The notes beneath the pieces were generated by a model, which was not told where the DNA came from, ran no database searches, and saw nothing but the letters and a program-made list of their open reading frames with translations. From Ruegeria sp. YS9 (lineage in GTDB: Bacteria; Pseudomonadota; Alphaproteobacteria; Rhodobacterales; Rhodobacteraceae), in NCBI RefSeq assembly GCF_024628725.1, contig NZ_CP102409.1:1769001-1833000 (forward strand): a DNA stretch of 64,000 nt, read 5' to 3'. Position numbers and translations under genes: made by a program. Shown here piece after piece: positions 16,537 to 25,534 of this stretch (positions are counted from its first letter, which is position 1; every line of letters begins with the position of its first letter).

Positions 16537-17721
16537 ATGTTCCTGCCCTTTTTCGAAAACCTTCGCAAAGCTGGCATCCCGGTATCGCTGCGGGAGTATC
16601 TGACTTTTCTGGAAGGCATGAAAAAGGGTCTGGCCACCTATGATGTCGAGGCGTTCTACTATCTCGCCCGCGTGTCGATGGTGAAGGACGAACGCAACAT
16701 CGACAAGTTTGACCGCGCCTTTGCCGCCAGTTTCGAAGGGCTGAACGAAATCAGTTTCGATCAGGTTCTGGAAGCCGTCGACATTCCCGGCGACTGGCTG
16801 GCCAAACTGGCCGAAAAACACCTGTCGGACGAGGAAAAAGCCGAGATCGAAGCGCTTGGCGGGTTCGACAAGCTGATGGATACGCTGCGCGAACGCCTAA
16901 AGGAACAACAAGGCCGCCATCAGGGCGGAAACAAGTGGATCGGCACGGCCGGAACTTCTCCGTTCGGGGCCTATGGATACAACCCCGAAGGGGTCCGCAT
17001 TGGTCAGAAGGAAAGCCGCCATCAGCGCGCGGTCAAGGTTTGGGACAAGCGCGAATTCAGGAACCTGGACGATACGGTTGAACTGGGCACGCGCAACATC
17101 AAGGTCGCCCTGAAACGCCTGCGCCGCTGGGCGCGCGAAGGTGCTGCCGAGGAACTGGATCTGGACGGCACCATTCGCGCCACCGCCGAGCACGGTTATC
17201 TGGACGTCAAGACCCGCCCGGAACGTCACAACGCGGTCAAGGTCCTGCTGTTCCTGGACGTTGGCGGATCAATGGACCCCCATATCAAGGTGGTGGAAGA
17301 GCTGTTTTCGGCCGCACGGTCCGAGTTCAAGCATCTGGAATACTATTATTTCCACAATTGCCTGTATGAAGGCGTCTGGCGCGACAACCGCCGCCGCTGG
17401 GACCAGCAGACGCCCACACATGAAGTGTTGCGCACCTATGGGCCCGACTACAAATGCATCTTCGTCGGCGACGCCTCGATGAGCCCATATGAGATCGCCT
17501 ATCCCGGCGGTGCCAACGAGCATTGGAACGCAGAGGCCGGGCAGGTCTGGCTGCAACGCGCGCGGGATCAATGGACATCGAACCTGTGGATCAATCCCGT
17601 GCCCGAGAAGTACTGGGAATACACCCATTCCATCAGCATGATCCAGGAGATCTTCGAAGGCCATATGGTGCCGATGACCCTGGCCGGGCTGGAACAGGGA
17701 ATGAAAGCGCTGACCCGTTGA
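16537..17721 (+). CDS. vWA domain-containing protein (CoxE-like partner of MoxR)
   Basis: A 394-residue cytoplasmic protein. The N-terminal half (FLPFFENLRKAGIPVSLREY onward) is the region common to CoxE-like vWA proteins. The vWA domain starts near residue 235 with LLFLDVGGSMDPH, a MIDAS motif in which the usual DxSxS reads DVGGS, so the first Ser is replaced by Gly. The C-terminus has KCIFVGDASMSPYEI and an NPVPEKYWEYTHSISM motif. It is the natural partner of the MoxR ATPase at 13585. Its 3' end forms a hairpin shared with the convergent phosphate-transporter gene. Confidence 0.85.
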   Translation: MFLPFFENLRKAGIPVSLREYLTFLEGMKKGLATYDVEAFYYLARVSMVKDERNIDKFDRAFAASFEGLNEISFDQVLEAVDIPGDWLAKLAEKHLSDEEKAEIEALGGFDKLMDTLRERLKEQQGRHQGGNKWIGTAGTSPFGAYGYNPEGVRIGQKESRHQRAVKVWDKREFRNLDDTVELGTRNIKVALKRLRRWAREGAAEELDLDGTIRATAEHGYLDVKTRPERHNAVKVLLFLDVGGSMDPHIKVVEELFSAARSEFKHLEYYYFHNCLYEGVWRDNRRRWDQQTPTHEVLRTYGPDYKCIFVGDASMSPYEIAYPGGANEHWNAEAGQVWLQRARDQWTSNLWINPVPEKYWEYTHSISMIQEIFEGHMVPMTLAGLEQGMKALTR

Positions 17722-17730
17722 GGTCAGCGC
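17707..17730. terminator. Bidirectional hairpin between vWA and pit genes
   Basis: GCGCTGACC (17707-17715) pairs with GGTCAGCGC (17722-17730); the vWA stop codon lies partly in the loop. It separates two convergent genes whose stop codons are 15 bp apart. Confidence 0.55.
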
Positions 17731-17736
17731 CAGAGT

Positions 17737-19221
17737 TTACCCGGCAATCACCTGAATCCCAAGAAACAGGATCGCTGCCAGCATGGCCGCTGCGGGAACA
17801 GTGATAACCCACGCGGCAACGATGGTCAGGAAATGCGACCGGCGAACCAGCTTGCGGCGGCGGCGTTCTTCCGCCGCGACGCGGGGGCGTTCGGGAAAAG
17901 CCAGCCTTGAGCGTTTCAGCCTTCGCTCGGCATCCCATTCCCGGAAGAACCCGACGCCGAATACAGCGCCAACCGCGATGTGGGTGGAACTGACAGGCAA
18001 GCCCAGCCAACTGGCGACAATCACCGTGATCGCGGCTGACAGTGCGACGCAATAGGCCCGCATCGGGTTGAGCTTGGTGATCTGGCTGCCGACCATGCGG
18101 ATCAGTTTCGGACCAAACAGGAACAGGCCGAACGATATCCCAAACGCACCGATGACCATGACCCAATAGGGAATGCTGACGGCATGCGTGAAATCGCCCG
18201 AGGCAGAGGCCTGCACAATCGCGGCCAACGGGCCCACTGCGTTGGCAACGTCATTTGCGCCATGCGCAAAGCTCAGCAACGCCGCAGAGACGATCAGTGG
18301 AATTCCAAACAGAATTTTCAGCGATTTGTTGCGGTTCTCAAGCCCCTCGGACTGACGGCGGATAATCGGGATCATCACGGCCCAGATCAGCCCGCCACAG
18401 ACCGCACCGATCAGCAGCGCCGTCCCGAGATCAATCTTGATGATCTTCTTGAGGCCCTTGAGCGCCAGGTAAGATGCAAAGGCGCCCGCCATGATCCCGA
18501 CCAGCATCGGCACCCATTTGCGGGCCGCGGCGATCTTGTCTTCCTGATAGATGATCCTGGCCTTGATGAACCACAGGAAACCGGCTGCGACCAAGCCCCC
18601 CAGAACCGGCGAGATCACCCAGCTGGCGGCGATTTTGCTCATGGTGCCCCAGCTTACGGCACCGAACCCGGCAGCGGCGATCCCGGCCCCCATGACGCCG
18701 CCGACGACCGAATGCGTGGTGGAAACCGGCGCCCCGATCCATGTCGCCAGATTGACCCACAGCGCCGAGGAAAGCAGCGCCGCCATCATCGCCCATATGA
18801 AGACGTTGGCCGTTCCCATGCTTTCCGGCGCGATGATTCCTTTGGCGATGGTCGATACGACATCGCCCCCGGCGATGAGCGCTCCGGCACTTTCAAAAAT
18901 GGCGGCAATGGCGATGGCACCGCCCATCGTCAGCGCATTCGCCCCCACTGCGGGCCCCATGTTGTTGGCGACGTCATTGGCCCCGATGTTCAGCGCCATA
19001 TAGGCCCCGAACATCGCCGCGATCACGACGATGAGCGCGTTGCTGCCCTGCCCGAACAGGAAAGCGGCCACAAGGCCTGCGACAACAATGAATGCCAGGG
19101 CGATCCCTGAGCCCACAAAGGGCCGTCCAGCCTGTGCGGTCGCCATTTCGAGGCGTGAAAAGCGACGCAAATCCCGGTCGAGCGTTTCCAGGTGACGCGC
19201 TTCATAGTTCTTGTCGGTCAT
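17737..19221 (-). CDS. pit: Inorganic phosphate transporter, PiT family
   Basis: A 494-residue inner-membrane phosphate/cation symporter. Both duplicated PiT signatures are present: GANDVANNMGPAVGANALTM in the N-terminal half and GANDVANAVGPLAAIVQA in the C-terminal half, with about 10-12 hydrophobic segments. A charged cytoplasmic N-terminus of about 45 residues (YEARHLETLDRDLRRFSRLE) precedes the first helix, and a basic loop (RRLKRSRLAFPERPR) lies before the last helices. The ATG at 19221 is chosen over 19290. No PhoU-like gene is adjacent. Phosphate is the likely substrate; sulfate (CysP) cannot be excluded by sequence alone. Confidence 0.88.
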   Translation of the reverse strand: MTDKNYEARHLETLDRDLRRFSRLEMATAQAGRPFVGSGIALAFIVVAGLVAAFLFGQGSNALIVVIAAMFGAYMALNIGANDVANNMGPAVGANALTMGGAIAIAAIFESAGALIAGGDVVSTIAKGIIAPESMGTANVFIWAMMAALLSSALWVNLATWIGAPVSTTHSVVGGVMGAGIAAAGFGAVSWGTMSKIAASWVISPVLGGLVAAGFLWFIKARIIYQEDKIAAARKWVPMLVGIMAGAFASYLALKGLKKIIKIDLGTALLIGAVCGGLIWAVMIPIIRRQSEGLENRNKSLKILFGIPLIVSAALLSFAHGANDVANAVGPLAAIVQASASGDFTHAVSIPYWVMVIGAFGISFGLFLFGPKLIRMVGSQITKLNPMRAYCVALSAAITVIVASWLGLPVSSTHIAVGAVFGVGFFREWDAERRLKRSRLAFPERPRVAAEERRRRKLVRRSHFLTIVAAWVITVPAAAMLAAILFLGIQVIAG

Positions 19222-19402
19222 GGGTCCCTCATCGATAGCGCCCTGTCGGTTAAGTGGGATCGTTGAAATAATCAACAGCTCATGTCGCAAGATCGCAACT
19301 TATCGAAGTTTGTGCCGATTTCGGCGCACGAACATGCGGGTCCCGACGAACATCCCGCAGGTGTGACTTGCGCAATGCCCATGTTCGGACCATATCTTTG
19401 AC

Positions 19403-20089
19403 ATGCTTCGATTGACTCCGATCCTGCTGGCCATTGGCTATGCCATCGTGATGTACCGGATTTCCGTCTGGCGAACCCATCGTGAGCTGGATGCAAAATC
19501 GACCGAACTGGCCGATCCGGTGTTGAAACGGATGACGGATCGGCTGGCCGCGGCTTTGGGCATCGATCGGGTGCCCGTCTATATCTATGAGATCGACCCG
19601 GTAAACGGGCTGGCTGCTCCGGACGGTCGGATTTTCATCACGCGCGGGTTTTACCGAAAATTCCGCAACGGAGAGGTTTCGGCCGAGGAAATGGCCAGCG
19701 TCATCGCTCATGAGCTGGGACATGTTGCCTTGGGTCACGCAAGGCGACGGATGATTGATTTTTCGGGTCAAAACGCGATGCGGACAGCGCTGATCATGGT
19801 GCTGAACCGCTTTATTCCGTTTATCGGAGCGATGATTGCGAATGCCTTGACGTCATTGCTGGCCTCGCGCCTGTCGCGTCAGGATGAGTATGAGGCGGAC
19901 GAATATGCCGCCGCCTTGCTGACCAAGGCCGGAATCGGGATCGGGCCGCAGAAATCCTTGTTTCACAAGCTGGAAGACCTGACGCAGCAACGGGCGGGCG
20001 TTGCCCCGGCTTGGTTGATGAGCCACCCGAAGACGGGTGAGCGCATTGCGGCACTGGAGGCCCTTGAGCAGCGTTGGGCGCGTGGCTGA
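19403..20089 (+). CDS. M48-family zinc metalloprotease
   Basis: A 228-residue membrane-anchored peptidase. An N-terminal hydrophobic segment (MLRLTPILLAIGYAIVMYRI) precedes the catalytic region with HELGHVALGHARR (HExxH zinc motif near residue 105) and the third ligand Glu in DEYEADEYAAALL near residue 165. HtpX-like overall but shorter and with fewer membrane segments than E. coli HtpX, so I do not assign that symbol. It is divergent from pit (181 bp between). A second M48 enzyme is encoded at 50314. Confidence 0.83.
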   Translation: MLRLTPILLAIGYAIVMYRISVWRTHRELDAKSTELADPVLKRMTDRLAAALGIDRVPVYIYEIDPVNGLAAPDGRIFITRGFYRKFRNGEVSAEEMASVIAHELGHVALGHARRRMIDFSGQNAMRTALIMVLNRFIPFIGAMIANALTSLLASRLSRQDEYEADEYAAALLTKAGIGIGPQKSLFHKLEDLTQQRAGVAPAWLMSHPKTGERIAALEALEQRWARG

Positions 20090-20098
20090 GGGTGCGCA

Positions 20099-20148
20099 GC
20101 GAGAGGCCAGCCTCTCGCGCTCTCCGGAATATTTTTAGCCAGATGAAA
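20099..20148 (+). repeat. Composite hairpin-core repeat, copy 3 (GCGAGGC subtype, extended stem)
   Basis: Hairpin GCGAGAGGC/CA/GCCTCTCGC (20099-20118), then GCTCTCCGGAATATTTTTAG and CCAGATGAA. Compared with copies 2 and 5 the stem has two extra pairs, with the matching change in both arms, so the palindrome is kept while the sequence differs. It lies between the convergent M48 and PIN genes. Confidence 0.78.
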
Positions 20149-20158
20149 GGGGTCCCGC

Positions 20159-20701
20159 TCAGGCGCTCAGGGCTTTGCCAAGGCGTGGTAGCCGGGCCTT
20201 TTTCATCAGTGCGCGCAGGGTCCATTGGTCGCCCGAGAGGCGGCTGGCCTCGGCAAGGACCTGAGCCGCGAGCATGTTCATACCCTTTGGATCAGCTTGC
20301 CAGAAACCATGCAGCAGGCTGTCGGGGTCTCGGCGGTCCAGGCCTTCTTCCGCCAATATGTTTTTGGGAAAATCCTTGGCGTTCACCGTGACGATCATAT
20401 CGGCGGACGCGGCGATCGCCGTCGCCAGCACGTGGATATCGGCGGCATCCGGAAGCCAAAGACGGTCGTTCAGGCCTGCGTTCGCAGTCCGTTCGGCGTC
20501 CGGCCAGTTGGCTTGTGTCAGCACGATTTCGGCGCGGGCTTGCGCCTCGCCCGTCGGGCCCAGCTTGCGCGCGGCGCGGGCCCATTCTTCGAGGATGCGC
20601 GCGGACCAGATCGGAGTGAAATGGCCCAGGCGGGCAGCGCCCAAGAGCATCTCGCGCATTACCGTGGGATAGATGACGCAGGTGTCGAGCACGGCTTTCA
20701 T
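20159..20701 (-). CDS. PIN-domain protein
   Basis: A 180-residue PIN-fold protein. The first acidic residue is in MKAVLDTCVIYPTVMREMLL; further acidic positions are in LEEW, in DAADIHVLATAIAA, and in the ADMIVTVNAKDFP strand. It resembles a PIN family that is conserved in Rhodobacteraceae without an antitoxin partner, and no antitoxin-sized gene is adjacent here. Instead its start overlaps the end of the methyltransferase gene by 4 bp (ATGA). A role in RNA metabolism is therefore at least as likely as a toxin role; this is inference. Confidence 0.75.
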   Translation of the reverse strand: MKAVLDTCVIYPTVMREMLLGAARLGHFTPIWSARILEEWARAARKLGPTGEAQARAEIVLTQANWPDAERTANAGLNDRLWLPDAADIHVLATAIAASADMIVTVNAKDFPKNILAEEGLDRRDPDSLLHGFWQADPKGMNMLAAQVLAEASRLSGDQWTLRALMKKARLPRLGKALSA

Positions 20702-21900
20702 AGGCGATAGAACACCGCTTTGAGATAGCCGCTTTCCGCCAGTTGCGGCAGTTGCGGGTGATCGGGGCCTGCAAAGCCGGTGTGGATCAGTTGGGCTTGG
20801 CGCCCGGCGCGGCCAATCCCACGGGAAGACGCATCACGAAAACGGCCCAGATCAGCGGCGTGCGAACACGAACACAGGCCAAGATAACCACCGGGTTTGA
20901 CCAGCGGCGCCGCCAGTCTTGCGACACGTTCATACGCGCGCAGACCCGCATCCAGCGCTTGTCTGGACGGCGCAAACGCGGGCGGATCGCAGATCACCAC
21001 GTCAAATCGCGCGCCTTCTTCGCCCAGTTGAGTCAGAACCTCGAACGCGTCGCCCTGCCGGGTCTGGAACTTTTCAGCAAGGCCCGACGCCTCGGCTCCT
21101 TTTTTTGCCAGGTCGAGCGCGGCGGCTGAGCCATCGACGGACAATGCCTGCACCGCACCGCCTGCAAGCATCGCCAGACCGAAACCGCCCACATGGCTGA
21201 ACACGTCCAATACCTGCGCATCGGGATGAACCAGGCGCGCGGCAAAGGCGTGGTTGGGGCGCTGGTCATAAAACAGCCCGGTCTTCTGACCACCGGTCAG
21301 ATCCGCCATGTAGGTGGCACCATTCATCGGCACCGGCAGGGGTGCATCGGGCGCAGTTCCGCACAATACTTGATTGACGTCGTCCAGCCCCTCCAGCCCG
21401 CGCGTGCGGCCCGAGGCGTTCTTCAGCACCGTGGTCACGCCTGTGACTTTGACCAGAGCCTCTGTCAGCAGGTCCAGGTGCGCCTCGGCCCAGGCCGCGT
21501 TTGGTTGAATGACGCAGGCCTCGCCAAAGCGATCGATGATGACGCCGGGGAAGCCGTCCGCTTCGGCATGGATCAAGCGGTAATACGGGGCGTCGAACAG
21601 GTTTTCTCGCAGATCAAGGGCGCGCTGCAAACGGCTCTCGAACCACGCCGCGTCAAGCTGCGCGTCGATGTCACGATCCAGCACCCGGCACATGATCTTG
21701 GACGCGGGATTGACCGCGACCAGCGCGATGGGCGCGCGTTTGTCGTCTTCGAGCACGGCCAAAGCGCCCGCTGGAATCTTGCGGGTGCGGCGGTCGGTGA
21801 CGATGTCATTGGCGTAGACCCACGGGAAGCCATGGCGCAGGCCGCGCGCATTGGCTTTTGGTTTAAGGCGGATACGGGGGCGGTCGGCAGATTGAGTCAT
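20698..21900 (-). CDS. Class I SAM-dependent rRNA methyltransferase, RlmI-like
   Basis: A 400-residue protein with an N-terminal PUA domain (RIRLKPKANARGLRHGFPWV, about residues 9-80), a linking domain (YRLIHAEADGFPGVIIDRFG) and a Rossmann methyltransferase domain with VLDVFSHVGGFGLAML (SAM motif I) and DVVICDPPAF (motif IV). This is the architecture of 23S rRNA m5C methyltransferase RlmI. The start at ATG 21900 gives the family length; the longer open frame upstream runs antisense-free over the next gene and is rejected. It ends overlapping the PIN gene. Confidence 0.85.
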   Translation of the reverse strand: MTQSADRPRIRLKPKANARGLRHGFPWVYANDIVTDRRTRKIPAGALAVLEDDKRAPIALVAVNPASKIMCRVLDRDIDAQLDAAWFESRLQRALDLRENLFDAPYYRLIHAEADGFPGVIIDRFGEACVIQPNAAWAEAHLDLLTEALVKVTGVTTVLKNASGRTRGLEGLDDVNQVLCGTAPDAPLPVPMNGATYMADLTGGQKTGLFYDQRPNHAFAARLVHPDAQVLDVFSHVGGFGLAMLAGGAVQALSVDGSAAALDLAKKGAEASGLAEKFQTRQGDAFEVLTQLGEEGARFDVVICDPPAFAPSRQALDAGLRAYERVARLAAPLVKPGGYLGLCSCSHAADLGRFRDASSRGIGRAGRQAQLIHTGFAGPDHPQLPQLAESGYLKAVFYRL

Positions 21901-21938
21901 GGCGCCCTCATAGTCCTGAACGCGCCGGTGGGAAAGCC

Positions 21939-22211
21939 CTAGCGGTTGCGGGAACGCCAGCCGCCACGTCGTTTCGGTGCCCGAGCCGTCTGAAGGCCTT
22001 CGGTCAGAACCTGCGTCATCGGGTGATCGGGGTTCTGCTTGGCATAGCCCGCGTGCAGTTCTGCCAGCGCCGTGTTCTGGTCGCGATCTGCGGGAAGGCT
22101 GAGTGCCCAGTCCAGAAAGATGCTGCGGCATTCCGGCAGGGTTATGCCCTCGATTCGATAGGCTTCGCGGATCAGACCCTTATGGTCGTTGGGATCACTG
22201 CTGCGCGCCAT
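21939..22211 (-). CDS. Conserved hypothetical protein
   Basis: A 90-residue cytoplasmic protein without signal peptide or membrane segment. A predicted helical core (LIREAYRIEGITLPECRSIF and LDWALSLPADRDQNTALAEL) is followed by a basic tail (RAPKRRGGWRSRNR). It overlaps the 3' end of glnE by 17 bp and precedes the methyltransferase gene by 38 bp, so it is translated within the glnE transcript. I do not recognise a named family. Confidence 0.7.
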   Translation of the reverse strand: MARSSDPNDHKGLIREAYRIEGITLPECRSIFLDWALSLPADRDQNTALAELHAGYAKQNPDHPMTQVLTEGLQTARAPKRRGGWRSRNR

Positions 22212-24990
22212 CTTCTTCCCCCTTGATCACGCCCCCGATCAGATCGGCTGCGGTCGTATAACTCTCCAGCAATGCCGCCTGCAACGCCTCGACCTGTTCG
22301 AACCCGGTGGCACGGCACAAAAAAGCAGTTCCGCCTTCGCCGATCTTGTCGGCTTCGATCGCCTTGCCCGACAGCAGCCGCGCCGCGCATTGCACGGACC
22401 AGCATAAGTCATAGCAGTCTTTCAGAGATTGCGCCTGCGCGACATCCAGCAAACCGTCTGCGACGGCACCATCCAGACCAGAGGACACATCACGCTGTGC
22501 GGACCCGGCCAGCAAGGCGCCGGTTTCGGCCATCAACTCGATATCCATCAATCGGCCGGGGCCGTTCTTGGCGTCCCATATGCCGGCGGGCGCCTTGGCC
22601 GCGGCCAGACGCGACCGCATTTCGGCCACGTCGCGCAGCACTTTGTCCCCCTCTCGCGGGTGCGACAGAAACTCGGTACGGAAGGCTTCGATTTCCTCGG
22701 CCAGCCCGACGTCTCCGGCGACAACATGCGCGCGGGTCAGGGCCAGATGCTCCCACACCCAGGCTTCGTTCCGCTGATAATTGACAAAGCTGGCCCAACT
22801 GGTCGCGACCGGCCCCTGATTTCCCGAAGGGCGCAGCCGCATATCGACCTCATACAAGCGTCCCTGCGACATCGGCGCGGACAGTGCCGTGATCAGAGCC
22901 TGCGTGAACCGCGCGTAGTAGGTGCGCGTGGCCAAAGGGCGCGGACCCTCGGACATGTCCTGATCCAGCGGATCGTAGATCACGATCATGTCCAGATCGG
23001 ATTGCGAGTTGATCCGGCCTGCCCCCAGCGACCCCATCCCAAGCACAGCAGCACCGCGCCCCGGTGCGGGGCCGTGTTTGCGGGCGAAATTGTCGGTGAC
23101 ATGCGGCAGGATGGCCGCAATGACCGATTGTGCCAGTTCGGCATATTGCTGGCCTGCCTGCGCCCCGTCGATCAGGCCGCGCAGGTGATGCACACCAACC
23201 CGGAAATGCCATTCCTTGCACCAGCGCCGTGCAAGATCAAGCTGGGTTTCATAATCCGTTTCTTCCGACAAAGCCTGCGTCAATTCCGCTTGCAACGCCT
23301 CTTGCCCGGGCCAATCCGCAAAGAAACTGCCCCCGATCACCGCGTCAAACACCGACGCGTTGCGCGACAGGTGCGAGGCCAGAGCATGCGACGTGCCAAC
23401 GATATCGATCAACAAGTCGATCAGTTGCGGATTCGCCTCGAACAGCGAAAACAGCTGCACCCCGGCTGGCAGGCCCGCCAGGAACCCGTCCAAAGCCATC
23501 AGCGCTTCATCGGGCTTTGCGGTTTTGGCAAGACGCGACAACAGCTCGGGCCGCAGACGTTCGAAAATCCGCGCGCCGCGCTGGGACCTCAGGGCCGGGT
23601 ATGTCGTCCAGCGGGCCAAAACGCTTTTGTCGAATTCCACATCCTGCACTTGGACCGGTGCCGCACCAGGTCCGGGGGCAAAGAATCCTTCGGTCAACTC
23701 ATGCACCTCGGTCAGGCGATTTGTCAGGTCTTGCGTCAACTCGGCACTGCTGATCCCCATCAGACAGGCAACGCGTTCGATCCCGTCAGGCGAACTCGGC
23801 ACCTTGTGGGTCTGTGCGTCATGAATCATCTGGATGCGGTGTTCGACTTCGCGGTGCGCGCGGTAATGATCGGTCAGCTTGTCCGCCACATCCTGCGGCA
23901 CCCATCCTTTGGAGGCCAGCGCCGCAAGCCCCGAAACCGTACCGCGCACCCGCAGGTCAGCGTCTCGCCCGCCGGCGATCAACTGGCGGGTTTGCGTGAA
24001 AAACTCGATCTCACGGATACCGCCCTGCCCCAGTTTCATGTCGTGACCGGGGATCGACAAAGACCCTCCGGTGCCTTTGTTTTCGCGGATGCGCAGGCGC
24101 ATGTCATGGGCGTCCTGAATGGCGGCAAAATCCAGATGGCGGCGCCAGACAAAGGGGCGCAGGCCGTCAAGGAAACGCTGCCCCGCAGCCAGATCTCCGG
24201 CACAGGGCCGTGCCTTGATATAAGCGGCCCGCTCCCACGTACGACCGAGGCTTTCGTAATACCGCTCAGCGGCCTCCATCGCCATGCAAACCGGTGTCAC
24301 GGCGGGATCGGGGCGCAACCTCAGATCCGTGCGGAAGACATAGCCGTCCGCCGTCTTTTCGCTCAACGTCGCACAAAAGTTGCGCGTGGCCCGAACCATA
24401 CCGTGCCGGGCCTCGTAAAAGTCATCGGGGTCAAAGCGCGTTTCATCGAACAGGACGATCAGATCGATGTCCGAGCTGTAGTTCAGCTCATGCGCGCCCA
24501 TCTTTCCCATCGCCAGGATGACCAACCCGGCTGCGGTTTCGACATCTTCCTCGGTCATACCCGGCAGCTTCTTGCGCCGGATCAGTGTTGCGATCTCGGC
24601 CTTGGCCGCAACATCGGCGGCCAGCGCACCGAAATCGGTCAGGGCCGCCGTGACCTTCTTCAATGGCCACGCACCTGCAATATCGGCCAACGCCGTGAGC
24701 AGAGCCATACGCCGCTTGGCCTGCCGCAATCCGGGTTTCAACTGATCCGGCGGCAGATCACGCGCGGCAGCCATGACGTCAGCCAATGCCTGATCCGGGC
24801 GCATCAGGGCCTCGGGCAGCCAGTCTTTCTCTTGTTCGATCAGACCTTTCAGATAGGGGCTCGAACCGGCGGTGCCCGCCACCAATTCCGCCATCTCGGC
24901 CGGCATATCAGGCAGCAGGGCCCGCGCTTCGTCGCCCAGGAATGGATCGAAAGCACGCGGAAGTCGTGTAATGGCAAGAGCGTCTGTCAT
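22195..24990 (-). CDS. glnE: Bifunctional glutamine synthetase adenylyltransferase/adenylyl-removing enzyme
   Basis: A 931-residue enzyme that adenylylates and de-adenylylates glutamine synthetase in response to PII and glutamine. Two nucleotidyltransferase domains are visible, each with a helical regulatory region: the adenylyl-removing domain with LAMGKMGAHELNYSSDIDLI (about residue 170) and the adenylyl transferase domain with LGMGSLGAGRINSQSDLDMI (about residue 660); both keep the catalytic Asp pairs (SDIDL, SDLDM). The ATG at 24990 (MTDALAITRL) is preferred; the open frame continues upstream to a TTG at 25026. No glnA or glnB lies in the window. Confidence 0.95.
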   Translation of the reverse strand: MTDALAITRLPRAFDPFLGDEARALLPDMPAEMAELVAGTAGSSPYLKGLIEQEKDWLPEALMRPDQALADVMAAARDLPPDQLKPGLRQAKRRMALLTALADIAGAWPLKKVTAALTDFGALAADVAAKAEIATLIRRKKLPGMTEEDVETAAGLVILAMGKMGAHELNYSSDIDLIVLFDETRFDPDDFYEARHGMVRATRNFCATLSEKTADGYVFRTDLRLRPDPAVTPVCMAMEAAERYYESLGRTWERAAYIKARPCAGDLAAGQRFLDGLRPFVWRRHLDFAAIQDAHDMRLRIRENKGTGGSLSIPGHDMKLGQGGIREIEFFTQTRQLIAGGRDADLRVRGTVSGLAALASKGWVPQDVADKLTDHYRAHREVEHRIQMIHDAQTHKVPSSPDGIERVACLMGISSAELTQDLTNRLTEVHELTEGFFAPGPGAAPVQVQDVEFDKSVLARWTTYPALRSQRGARIFERLRPELLSRLAKTAKPDEALMALDGFLAGLPAGVQLFSLFEANPQLIDLLIDIVGTSHALASHLSRNASVFDAVIGGSFFADWPGQEALQAELTQALSEETDYETQLDLARRWCKEWHFRVGVHHLRGLIDGAQAGQQYAELAQSVIAAILPHVTDNFARKHGPAPGRGAAVLGMGSLGAGRINSQSDLDMIVIYDPLDQDMSEGPRPLATRTYYARFTQALITALSAPMSQGRLYEVDMRLRPSGNQGPVATSWASFVNYQRNEAWVWEHLALTRAHVVAGDVGLAEEIEAFRTEFLSHPREGDKVLRDVAEMRSRLAAAKAPAGIWDAKNGPGRLMDIELMAETGALLAGSAQRDVSSGLDGAVADGLLDVAQAQSLKDCYDLCWSVQCAARLLSGKAIEADKIGEGGTAFLCRATGFEQVEALQAALLESYTTAADLIGGVIKGEEDGAQQ

Positions 24991-25039
24991 GGGCGCAAAC
25001 TGCGCATCGCGGCGCGTGATCGTCAATGGGGCATTCTGA

Positions 25040-25429
25040 TCAGGTGTTCTGAACCGGCGTGTCCTGACTGAAACTGTTGACCCAAACGTCGTTTCTGCGT
25101 TCCCACAAAGAAGAAATCAGCATCGCCTCGCGCGTTGTCGCACCCGGGCGCAGGTAATCGGCCATGTAGGACAACAGGACGATATCCGGCGTCAGAACTC
25201 GCAATCTCTCGTCGCTCAATTCGAACTCGGCCATCGTCGGCGCATCTGCAAATTGGCCGACATGATCGTCACGATTGGCAAATCCAGTCGGATAGACCCC
25301 AAGAAAATCCGCGCTCAGCAAGGCCCGGTCCGCGCTAGCGTTGCCGTCGACCAGCGCCATCCAGACCTGCTTTTCCAAATTCAGAATCTCACTCAGCGCA
25401 GGTGCCGTTTTGTGTTCCGTCATATCCAT
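25040..25429 (-). CDS. NTF2-like (DUF4440/SnoaL-type) protein
   Basis: A 129-residue cytoplasmic protein. The N-terminal helix EILNLEKQVWMALVDGN, the FLGVYPTGFANRDDHV loop and the C-terminal strands (REAMLISSLWERRNDVWVNS) match the cone-shaped NTF2-like fold; no catalytic residue can be assigned. It ends 49 bp upstream of the glnE start on the same strand. It is divergent from the DUF2852 gene, and the spacer between them holds two matching palindromes (25477-25495 and 25535-25553), so the two genes may be co-regulated. Confidence 0.7.
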   Translation of the reverse strand: MDMTEHKTAPALSEILNLEKQVWMALVDGNASADRALLSADFLGVYPTGFANRDDHVGQFADAPTMAEFELSDERLRVLTPDIVLLSYMADYLRPGATTREAMLISSLWERRNDVWVNSFSQDTPVQNT

Positions 25430-25476
25430 TTCCGCAACCTGCGGCTGATGACGTTCATCGTCAACCGAATTGCTGA

Positions 25477-25495
25477 ATGTAAATCTTTTTTACAT
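25477..25495. promoter_or_regulatory. 19-bp palindrome, site 1 of 2
   Basis: ATGTAAATCTTTTTTACAT: perfect 7-bp arms around a 5-bp spacer. It is in the 142-bp spacer between the divergent NTF2-like and DUF2852 genes, 48 bp upstream of the former. The same architecture recurs 58 bp away at site 2. It looks like an operator for a dimeric regulator. Confidence 0.6.
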
Positions 25496-25534
25496 CGACC
25501 CCTTGCAACCCCCGCCCACGACCCCATCTAATCA

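Noticed and set aside
19262..19276. FNR-like site GTTGA-N5-TCAAC before pit
   Set aside because: The spacing is one base short of the FNR box and the arms are only five bases long.
20159..20701. Toxin-antitoxin module for the PIN protein
   Set aside because: No antitoxin-sized gene lies beside it; it is translationally coupled to an rRNA methyltransferase instead.
22429..25071. An 880-codon open frame opposite glnE
   Set aside because: Same reason: antisense shadow of a G/C-rich gene, with no recognisable domain.
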